A stretch of DNA of 5,439 nucleotides from Clostridiales bacterium (GTDB taxonomy: Bacteria > Bacillota > Clostridia > Oscillospirales > Ruminococcaceae), in contig JAQXIB010000163.1 in assembly GCA_029007575.1 (NCBI GenBank), positions 1-5,439 of the forward strand, read 5' to 3'. The translations under genes and the position numbers were made by a program. Positions 1 through 4,177 of the stretch are shown here, piece after piece (the stretch's first letter is position 1; the number at the start of each line of letters is the position of its first letter). A model generated the notes under the pieces. The model saw nothing but the letters and a program-made list of their open reading frames with translations, had not been told where the DNA came from and made no database searches.

Positions 1-87
1 AAAAAATCAGGTTCTGAGCTTCGTAAATATTTTAAACGATCTAATTTTCTGCTCATAAAACGTTTTGGCAGTTTGGAAGAAGAGTAG
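1..87 (+). CDS. C-terminal end of an unidentified protein (5' truncated by window edge)
   Basis: Frame 1 is open from the first base to a TAG at 85-87, giving 28 residues that end in RFGSLEEE. The peptide is rich in charged residues (several Lys/Arg, acidic tail) and looks like a soluble C-terminus, but it is too short to recognise. Frame 2 also stays open for about 18 codons, so openness alone is weak evidence. What favours frame 1 is its end just before the convergent spoVAC gene, with its stop codon inside a hairpin (81-111) that could serve both genes. If real, it shows that the base immediately downstream of spoVAC is not spoVAD on the same strand. No function is proposed. Confidence 0.5.
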   Translation, partial: KKSGSELRKYFKRSNFLLIKRFGSLEEE

Positions 88-111
88 CTCATGTTATGCT
101 TTCGCTATTCT
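81..111. terminator. Possible shared hairpin between two convergent genes
   Basis: The arms at 81-88 (AGAGTAGC) and 104-111 (GCTATTCT) pair over 8 bp with one G-T wobble, around a 15-base loop. The hairpin sits between the stop of the plus-strand partial gene and the stop of minus-strand spoVAC. Neither side has a clean T-run (CTCATTCTC on the plus strand, TCTTCC on the minus strand) and the loop is long, so intrinsic termination is only a possibility. Confidence 0.3.
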
Positions 112-120
112 CTCATTCTC

Positions 121-567
121 TTAAAATAACTTGAATATACACAATATCACCCCGTAAAGTGCCGAAGCCAGCAAGCCGTAGACGATAACCGGGCCGGCGA
201 TGGTGAATATTTTGGCGCCCAGCCCCAAAATCCAGCCTTCACTTTTAAATTCCATTGCCGCGCAAGTAACCGCGTTGGAGAATCCGGTGATCGGTACCAG
301 TGTCCCCGCACCGGCGTGCTTGGCTATTTTATGAAACAGATTGAGTCCGGTCAGCAGTGCCGCCAAAAATACCAATGTCATAGAAGATAAGGTAGATGCA
401 ATCATCTGCGTCATACCCCAATGCTGATACAGATCAATAAAAATCTGCCCCAGCACGCATATGAGCCCGCCTATCACAAAGGCTTTTGGAATCGTAATGT
501 AACTTTTTGTATTTTTAGATGCTTGTTGATTTAATTTTTCATATTCCTGTGTAGTTAAGTTCATCAT
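121..567 (-). CDS. spoVAC: Stage V sporulation protein AC (SpoVAC)
   Basis: This is a 148-residue membrane protein of normal length for SpoVAC. A short polar N-terminus (1-22) precedes hydrophobic segments at about 29-46, 57-77 and 118-145. Between them lies the family signature AGAGTLVPITGFSNAV (85-100), then EFKSEG (106-111) and GAKIFTIAGPVIVYG (117-131). The last motif separates SpoVAC from the shorter paralogue SpoVAE. In Bacillus and Clostridium, SpoVA proteins in the inner spore membrane move dipicolinic acid in during sporulation and out at germination; B. subtilis SpoVAC has been reported to behave as a mechanosensitive channel. The start has two adjacent ATGs (567 and 564, reading leftwards). 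Upstream AGGA lies 10 bases from the first and GGTG lies 7 from the second. The usual spoVAD and spoVAE partners are not adjacent: a convergent gene seems to end 34 bases downstream, and a 314-base spacer lies upstream. Sigma-F/G control is expected, but I could not identify such a promoter by eye. Confidence 0.93.
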   Translation of the reverse strand: MMNLTTQEYEKLNQQASKNTKSYITIPKAFVIGGLICVLGQIFIDLYQHWGMTQMIASTLSSMTLVFLAALLTGLNLFHKIAKHAGAGTLVPITGFSNAVTCAAMEFKSEGWILGLGAKIFTIAGPVIVYGLLASALYGVILCIFKLF

Positions 568-806
568 GAATCACCATTCCTATTTGAATTTGTGCCGATA
601 CTGCACTTGATTTTTTCTACTGTTATACCACTCCGAATAACAGATTGGTATATTTGTTTTTCTTAGCTTTTGTAAAAGTAATGGAAATATGCGATTCATG
701 TAAAATTCTTTTTATCAGTTCATTTTGAAACCAGTATTTCAATCAAAATATTTAATAAGAATCACAATAAAATACAAGAAAAGCAAGCCTTTTCGCGTTA
801 TAATAT

Positions 807-835
807 TTTAAATATATGCCGATTTGCTGTATAAT
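807..835 (+). promoter_or_regulatory. Candidate sigma-A promoter of the hydantoinase-family gene
   Basis: A perfect -10 box TATAAT lies at 830-835. TTTAAA (807-812, four of six matches to TTGACA) stands exactly 17 bases upstream. Transcription would start near 842, about 40 bases before the ATG at 882, giving a short leader. A second TATAAT at 799-804 has no acceptable -35 box at 17 bases and is less likely. The -10 box lies inside the inverted repeat 814-843, which suggests repression by a bound protein. Confidence 0.55.
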
Positions 836-843
836 CGGCGTAT
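814..843. promoter_or_regulatory. Inverted repeat overlapping the -10 box, probable operator
   Basis: The left arm 814-824 (ATATGCCGATT) and the right arm 833-843 (AATCGGCGTAT) are complementary at 10 of 11 positions around an 8-base centre (825-832). The inner 7 bp, GCCGATT/AATCGGC, pair perfectly. The right arm covers most of the -10 box (830-835) and runs to the expected transcription start. That position is typical of an operator for a dimeric repressor. It could not act as a terminator of an upstream gene, because none reads into it and no T-run follows. The regulator is unknown; no regulator gene is in the window. Confidence 0.5.
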
Positions 844-881
844 GATTAACGCAAAATCCTGCTGAAAGGTCTGTTATCAAG

Positions 882-2864
882 ATGAGCAAAATCGGAATAG
901 GGATTGATACCGGCGGAACTTATACGGATGCGGTTATTTTCGATCTGGAACAAAACAAAGTATTGGCGTCAGCAAAAAGTTTGACCACCAAACAAGATTT
1001 GTCAATCGGAATAGATAGTGTTCTCAGCAAACTGCCGGAGGAAATGGTTGCTCAAGCGGAAATGATCGGTCTTTCCACTACGCTCGCTACCAACGCCTGC
1101 GTTGAAAACAAAGGAGGCAGAGCCAAACTGCTGTTTTTAGGCGGAGATAAAAAAGTAGTCGAAAAAGTGGGAGCGCAATACGGATTTCATGATCTAAATG
1201 ATATTTTTTACGAAGAAAGAATAACCACTCTTTCCGGTGATATCATCCGCACGCCGGATTGGAAACAATTTTCTTCCACCATAGAAGAACGCTTCGGAGA
1301 TTGCGCCGGAGTCGGTATTGTTGAAATTTATGCTATGCGAAACGGCGGAATACTCGAAAAAGAAGCCAAAAAATTGATCCAGGAAAAGCTGGATATTCCT
1401 GTTACCTGTTCCAATGAATTGTTTTCGGATCTCGGTTCACTGCCCCGCGGCGCAAGCGCGTTGCTCAATGCGCGTCTGATTCCGATCATCCGTGAATTTA
1501 TGCAAGCAGTCCACAAGGTTTTAAACAGCCGCAATATTCATGCGCCGATTGTTATCATGCGCAGTGACGGCAGCGTGATGTCAGAAGAATTTGCGAAGTC
1601 CCATCCGGTTGAAACCCTGCTGTGCGGGCCGGCGGCAAGCGTGGTCGGCGCAGGCTATACTGCGGCAACCCAAAATTGTGTCATTGTAGACATGGGCGGC
1701 ACCACCACTGATATTGCGCTGATTGAAAACAACAATCCCGTCCGCGCCGAAGATGGGATCTCCATCGGACAGTGGAAAACCTATGTCAAGGGATTATTGG
1801 TAGATACCTTCGGGCTGGGCGGAGACAGTGCCATCCGTTTCAGCGATAACAAGTTACAGATCGACTCTGTCAGGGTGATTCCGCTGTGTATCTTAGCACA
1901 ACAGTATCCGCAAATGAAAGAAAGACTTTCTGCCATGATCGAAAATGAGGAGTTTCATGTCACCCGTTTCCTGCATGAATGGTATTGTCCGGTCAAAGAC
2001 ATTCAAAACAACCCGCATTATTCCGAAGAAGAAAAACGGTTTTGCCGTGCCATTCAAGAGCACCCTCTCATTCTCTCAGATGCTGCCAAATCTATTGACA
2101 AGGATATCTACACGCTGAATGTCAAGCGTCTGGAAGATGAAGGCATCGTCATCCGTAGCGGACTGACGCCAACCGACATCATGCACCTGACCGGCGATTT
2201 CACAGAATATGACAAAGAAGCCTCCCTGCTCGGCGCACAATATGTAGCAAGATGTTTGAATGTGGAAACCAAGCAGTTATGTGATGCGGTATATGATGAA
2301 ATCAAAAAGAAATTATATTGCAACATTGTACGCGTTTTGCTGCAGCACAGCGTACCTTATTACAAAAAACATGGTATCGACGAAGGGCTGTCCCGCTTGA
2401 TTGAAAACAGCTGGTCAGACGAAAACCAAACGATTCATTCTCTGTTCCAAACACCGTTCAGCTTAGTCGGTGTAGGGGCGCCGATCCATGTGTTCTTGGA
2501 TGATGTGGCGAAAAAATTAGGAACAAAGGCTATCATTCCAGAATTTGCCGGTGTAACCAATGCAATCGGTGCCGTAGCCGGAAACGTCAGTGTACAGATA
2601 GAAATTTCCATTCTTCCCGCAACGATGGAAGATGAAAGTGACGGATATATCGTCTACGGCCCCGATGCCAATTATACTTACACCGACTTGGAGCAGGCCA
2701 TTCAAAAAGCCATTGAGATCGGAACAGAAAAAGTGCGTCAGGATATGGCTGCAAGAGGAGCTTTCAACAACATTACCGTTTCCCATAAAATCAAAAACTA
2801 TTCCGGGGAAGCTGCGGATAATACAGTCTACCTCGACACCGGCGTAATCGTTGAAGCTCATTGA
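882..2864 (+). CDS. Stand-alone hydantoinase/oxoprolinase-family protein (ASKHA-type ATPase fold)
   Basis: The 660-residue product begins with the family's phosphate-binding motif GIDTGGTYTDAV (about 7-18), marking the hydantoinase A N-terminal domain. The hydantoinase A domain follows, with MRSDGSVMS (about 226-234), LLCGPAAS (246-253), the second phosphate motif VDMGGTTTD (269-277) and FGLGGDS (310-316). Residues 394-438 look like a small winged-helix-type segment ending in GLTPTDIMHLTG, and a glycine-rich C-terminal ASKHA part follows (about 545-580). Related proteins are ATP-dependent N-methylhydantoinase, 5-oxoprolinase and acetone carboxylase subunits. Those usually act with a HyuB-type partner, which is absent here, so the substrate cannot be inferred and ring-opening activity is not shown. 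A cytosolic location is expected, since I see no signal peptide. The ATG at 882 is preceded by AAAGG at 865-869, a rather long 12-base spacing; no better in-frame start is evident. It is probably monocistronic, since the next gene converges on it. Confidence 0.9.
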   Translation: MSKIGIGIDTGGTYTDAVIFDLEQNKVLASAKSLTTKQDLSIGIDSVLSKLPEEMVAQAEMIGLSTTLATNACVENKGGRAKLLFLGGDKKVVEKVGAQYGFHDLNDIFYEERITTLSGDIIRTPDWKQFSSTIEERFGDCAGVGIVEIYAMRNGGILEKEAKKLIQEKLDIPVTCSNELFSDLGSLPRGASALLNARLIPIIREFMQAVHKVLNSRNIHAPIVIMRSDGSVMSEEFAKSHPVETLLCGPAASVVGAGYTAATQNCVIVDMGGTTTDIALIENNNPVRAEDGISIGQWKTYVKGLLVDTFGLGGDSAIRFSDNKLQIDSVRVIPLCILAQQYPQMKERLSAMIENEEFHVTRFLHEWYCPVKDIQNNPHYSEEEKRFCRAIQEHPLILSDAAKSIDKDIYTLNVKRLEDEGIVIRSGLTPTDIMHLTGDFTEYDKEASLLGAQYVARCLNVETKQLCDAVYDEIKKKLYCNIVRVLLQHSVPYYKKHGIDEGLSRLIENSWSDENQTIHSLFQTPFSLVGVGAPIHVFLDDVAKKLGTKAIIPEFAGVTNAIGAVAGNVSVQIEISILPATMEDESDGYIVYGPDANYTYTDLEQAIQKAIEIGTEKVRQDMAARGAFNNITVSHKIKNYSGEAADNTVYLDTGVIVEAH

Positions 2865-2865
2865 C

Positions 2866-2883
2866 AGCCAAAACCGGTTGGCT
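2866..2883. terminator. Hairpin shared by two convergent genes
   Basis: AGCCAA (2866-2871) and TTGGCT (2878-2883) form a perfect 6-bp stem around AACCGG. It sits in the 24-base gap between the TGA of the hydantoinase-family gene and the stop of the methyltransferase gene. The plus-strand side is followed by TGTTCTC, a weak U-tract, and the minus-strand side by GTCAATG, which is weaker still. It probably terminates rightward transcripts at least partly. Its position makes it the only candidate terminator for either gene. Confidence 0.5.
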
Positions 2884-2888
2884 TGTTC

Positions 2889-3806
2889 TCACTGCCTCAC
2901 CGCCAGGCAATAATTGACATTGTCAAAAGCGGTCATATGTGCCTTCGGATTGGCTCGGTTGTAATCGCTAAAATATTGTTCTGTGATTTCTTCCGGCGTC
3001 AAGTGCTCATAGATAAGAAAGCCAACATCGGAAAGCAGCTTTTCCAGCTCGATATAGGAATAACCGGTATGCATGGTTTCATGCGCGCCGCTTGCCAGCA
3101 TCGCTTGTTTCTTTGCCCGTATACCTGCTTTTTCGGTACCGCTGTTCTCGTCCGGATAGTCAAATACAATCGAACTGCCTTTGGGCGTGAAAGAACCAAC
3201 GGCAAGCAACAATTCGATCCATTCCTGCTTTGTCAGATAATAGACAAGCCCCAGTAAACTGCAAAAACTGCGTTTTCGGGCATCAAAAGCAGGATGCTTT
3301 AGCAGTGCATCCTGCCACCGCTGTCGGGTAAAATCCGCTTCCGGATAAGAAACATTGTCCGGAACCGTTATGTTGTTTGCTTGCAGCCGCCGTTGTTTGT
3401 CCTGCAATACGGCGCAGCGATCCAATTCGAAGATTTGCATCCCTTTCGCCCATTCCGGCTGGCGGTACGCAAAGCTGTCATACCCGGCTCCTAAAATCAA
3501 GTATTGCTTTGTACCGATTCGTGCCGCTGTTTCCAATGCTTTCTCCGCAAATGCCGCTCTTCCGAGCGGAGAAGGAGATAAATATTGATCTGCAATCCAC
3601 TTGAGCGCCTCATCTTTTGTGCCGGAAAAAGACGGATTAAAAAAAGATATTCCGCTTGACATATGATCTGCGATCTGCTGATACTCCGCTTCCGATAACA
3701 GTTTTCCGGCGACGCTGTCCTCAAAAATTCTGACCGTGTTGTGTTTGTAATGGTATGCCCTGGCAAACATACTAACCAGTGCAGTCATACTTCCTGTCGA
3801 TTCCAA
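2889..3806 (-). CDS. Class I SAM-dependent methyltransferase, LCMT/PPM-like family
   Basis: The 305-residue product has the layout of the leucine carboxyl methyltransferase-like family (PF04072 type). An N-terminal helical cap carries ARAYHYK and IFEDSVAGKLL (about 15-37). The SAM-binding motif I, LILGAGYDSFAYR (103-115), follows, then the acidic ribose-binding strand end FELDR (126-130), ADFT (157-160), LLGLVYYLT (184-192) and IVFDYPDE (213-220). The family methylates carboxyl or hydroxyl groups on varied small molecules or proteins, and the substrate here cannot be read from sequence. The GL..YYL stretch stands where many family members have an EG..YL motif. The longest reading starts at TTG (3806-3804), with AAAGGA 10 bases upstream and an in-frame TAG just before it. 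An ATG at 3788 (residue 7) is the alternative, with AGGA only 3 bases away. The gene is divergent from the MATE gene and may share its regulator. Confidence 0.88.
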   Translation of the reverse strand: MESTGSMTALVSMFARAYHYKHNTVRIFEDSVAGKLLSEAEYQQIADHMSSGISFFNPSFSGTKDEALKWIADQYLSPSPLGRAAFAEKALETAARIGTKQYLILGAGYDSFAYRQPEWAKGMQIFELDRCAVLQDKQRRLQANNITVPDNVSYPEADFTRQRWQDALLKHPAFDARKRSFCSLLGLVYYLTKQEWIELLLAVGSFTPKGSSIVFDYPDENSGTEKAGIRAKKQAMLASGAHETMHTGYSYIELEKLLSDVGFLIYEHLTPEEITEQYFSDYNRANPKAHMTAFDNVNYCLAVRQ

Positions 3807-3853
3807 AAACTATCAATCCTTTCTTCACATAAAATCAGAATGCCACATATATT

Positions 3854-3882
3854 TAAATACACCCTTTTCTCTCTGATTTCAA
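3854..3882 (-). promoter_or_regulatory. Candidate leftward promoter of the methyltransferase gene
   Basis: On the minus strand, TTGAAA (3882-3877) is followed after 17 bases by TATTTA (3859-3854), three of six matches to the -10 consensus, with an AT-rich continuation. Transcription would start near 3847, about 40 bases before the TTG start. The -35 box is one arm of the palindrome 3877-3891. The weak -10 keeps confidence moderate. Confidence 0.4.
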
Positions 3883-3891
3883 GACTTGAAA
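3877..3891. promoter_or_regulatory. Perfect palindrome joining two back-to-back -35 boxes
   Basis: TTTCAAG A CTTGAAA is a perfect inverted repeat of 7-base arms around a single base. The left arm holds the -35 box of the leftward promoter and the right arm that of the rightward promoter, so a dimeric protein bound here could control both genes at once. Part of the symmetry follows from having two TTGAAA boxes head to head. The extra matching G/C base on each side and the 3-base gap between boxes are what suggest more than that. Confidence 0.45.
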
Positions 3892-3914
3892 ATTTCTTGA
3901 TTTTGTGGTATAAT
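3886..3914 (+). promoter_or_regulatory. Strong sigma-A promoter with extended -10, upstream of the MATE gene
   Basis: TTGAAA at 3886-3891 is followed after exactly 17 bases by a perfect TATAAT at 3909-3914. TGG at 3906-3908 supplies the TGn extended -10 motif. Transcription should start near 3921, some 255 bases before the MATE start codon. It is the best-matching promoter in the window. Because an intrinsic terminator lies only about 25 bases after the start site, most transcripts may end early unless something allows read-through. Confidence 0.75.
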
Positions 3915-3944
3915 AAAGGCAGAAAAGAACAAGAATTTACATTT

Positions 3945-3971
3945 CCGTCACATTTTCATGACGGTTTTTTT
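3945..3971 (+). terminator. Intrinsic terminator directly after the MATE promoter
   Basis: CCGTCA (3945-3950) and TGACGG (3959-3964) form a perfect 6-bp stem with an 8-base loop, followed at once by seven T residues (3965-3971). This is a good rho-independent terminator on the plus strand. No plus-strand gene ends upstream of it: the preceding gene reads leftwards away from it. Its role is therefore either early termination of the transcript begun near 3921 or the end of a very short RNA of about 50 bases. Confidence 0.7.
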
Positions 3972-4025
3972 ATTGCGTTGCACCGAAGTGTGCACAAGCA
4001 AAATAAAACAGTTCCTTATTCTTTT

Positions 4026-4043
4026 AAGCCGTCAGGCTTTTTT
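4026..4043 (+). terminator. Terminator-like hairpin of repeat unit 1
   Basis: AAGCC (4026-4030), loop GTCA and GGCTT (4035-4039) form a 5-bp stem running into six T residues (4038-4043). The stem is short, so termination may be partial. The 5' arm and loop contain CCGTCA (4029-4034), the same six bases as the 5' arm of the upstream terminator, so this segment could also pair with TGACGG at 3959-3964. Confidence 0.5.
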
Positions 4044-4115
4044 GAAATCCATTCTGTTTTTTATTGCGTTGCGCCGAAGGTGCATAAGCAAAATAAAACA
4101 GTTCCTTATGGTTTC

Positions 4116-4133
4116 AAAGCCGCTAGGCTTTTT
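4116..4133 (+). terminator. Terminator-like hairpin of repeat unit 2
   Basis: AAAGCC (4116-4121), loop GCTA and GGCTTT (4126-4131) form a 6-bp stem. Only five T residues follow (4129-4133) before GG. The stem is longer than in unit 1, but the U-tract is shorter and the loop has changed, losing the CCGTCA match. It lies 44 bases before the MATE start codon, so if it terminates it must do so inefficiently or conditionally. Confidence 0.4.
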
Positions 4134-4177
4134 GGAAATTCATGCTATGGTATCTTTGATGTAAAGGACTATGTGTT

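Larger units (their letters stand above)
568..881. other. AT-rich divergent intergenic spacer between spoVAC and the hydantoinase-family gene
   Basis: These 314 bases contain no convincing gene. The left end holds the spoVAC ribosome binding region (minus strand, AGGAATGG within 20 bases of the start). The right end holds the candidate promoter, operator-like inverted repeat and ribosome binding site of the plus-strand gene. The middle (about 650-800) is strongly AT-rich and contains a small perfect inverted repeat: TTGAAA at 725-730 and TTTCAA at 737-742 around a 6-base loop. That repeat has no T-run and could be chance in such biased sequence. Confidence 0.7.
3966..4147 (+). repeat. Two tandem 91-base repeats, each carrying a structured RNA-like element
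   Basis: Unit 1 (3966-4056) and unit 2 (4057-4147) align along their full length with about 13 differences by eye, including two single-base indels that cancel. The first half (T6-ATTGCGTTGC to CAGTTCCTTAT) is almost identical. In each, TTTTATTGC pairs with GC-(AA)-AATAAAA, then TTG with CAA or TAA, then CAC/GTG (unit 1) or CGCC/GGTG (unit 2), with the same bulges. Stem differences keep pairing: A3982-T3991 becomes G4073-T4081, and G3980-C3995 becomes G4071-T4085. A spacer and a second short hairpin (AAGCC/GGCTT plus T-run) close each unit. Either a regulatory RNA element duplicated here or a dispersed intergenic repeat family could explain this. Confidence 0.85.
3921..4177 (+). promoter_or_regulatory. 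Structured 5' leader of the MATE gene (possible attenuator)
   Basis: The expected start of the rightward promoter and the MATE ATG enclose about 257 bases without a convincing gene. In order they hold an early intrinsic terminator (3945-3971), repeat unit 1 with a long hairpin (about 3968-4008) and a terminator-like hairpin (4026-4043), repeat unit 2 with the same two elements (about 4059-4099 and 4116-4133), then AAAGGA at 4163-4168, 9 bases before the ATG. The T-run of the first terminator (3968-3971) is also the 5' side of the first long hairpin, where it can pair with A-rich 4005-4008, so the two structures compete. The layout fits transcription attenuation. I recognise no known riboswitch class; alternatively this is just a site where repeats have accumulated. 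Confidence 0.4.

Noticed and set aside
568..740. Sigma-G or sigma-F promoter for spoVAC
   Set aside because: Expected from the gene's role, but no pair of -35 and -10 boxes with the right spacing could be found by eye on the minus strand; TGAAT and CATTAC near 670-700 are too close together.
725..742. Small perfect inverted repeat TTGAAA-N6-TTTCAA as a terminator or operator
   Set aside because: It lies in very AT-rich sequence, has no T-run and no placed promoter; chance is a sufficient explanation. Its likeness to the palindrome at 3877-3891 is probably coincidental.
2517..2861. Minus-strand open frame of 114 codons within the hydantoinase-family gene
   Set aside because: It lies wholly opposite a well-supported gene with family motifs and resembles nothing known; it is a shadow frame, as are those at 1328-1534 and 2108-2326 on the minus strand.
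3972..4010. Guanidine-II (mini-ykkC) riboswitch pair upstream of a transporter
   Set aside because: Two similar hairpins before an efflux gene suggested it, but the loops read CGAAGT and GAA and lack the ACGR loop motif that defines that class.
3966..4147. CRISPR array
   Set aside because: There are only two units of 91 bases in direct tandem with no unique spacers between short repeats, and no cas gene nearby.
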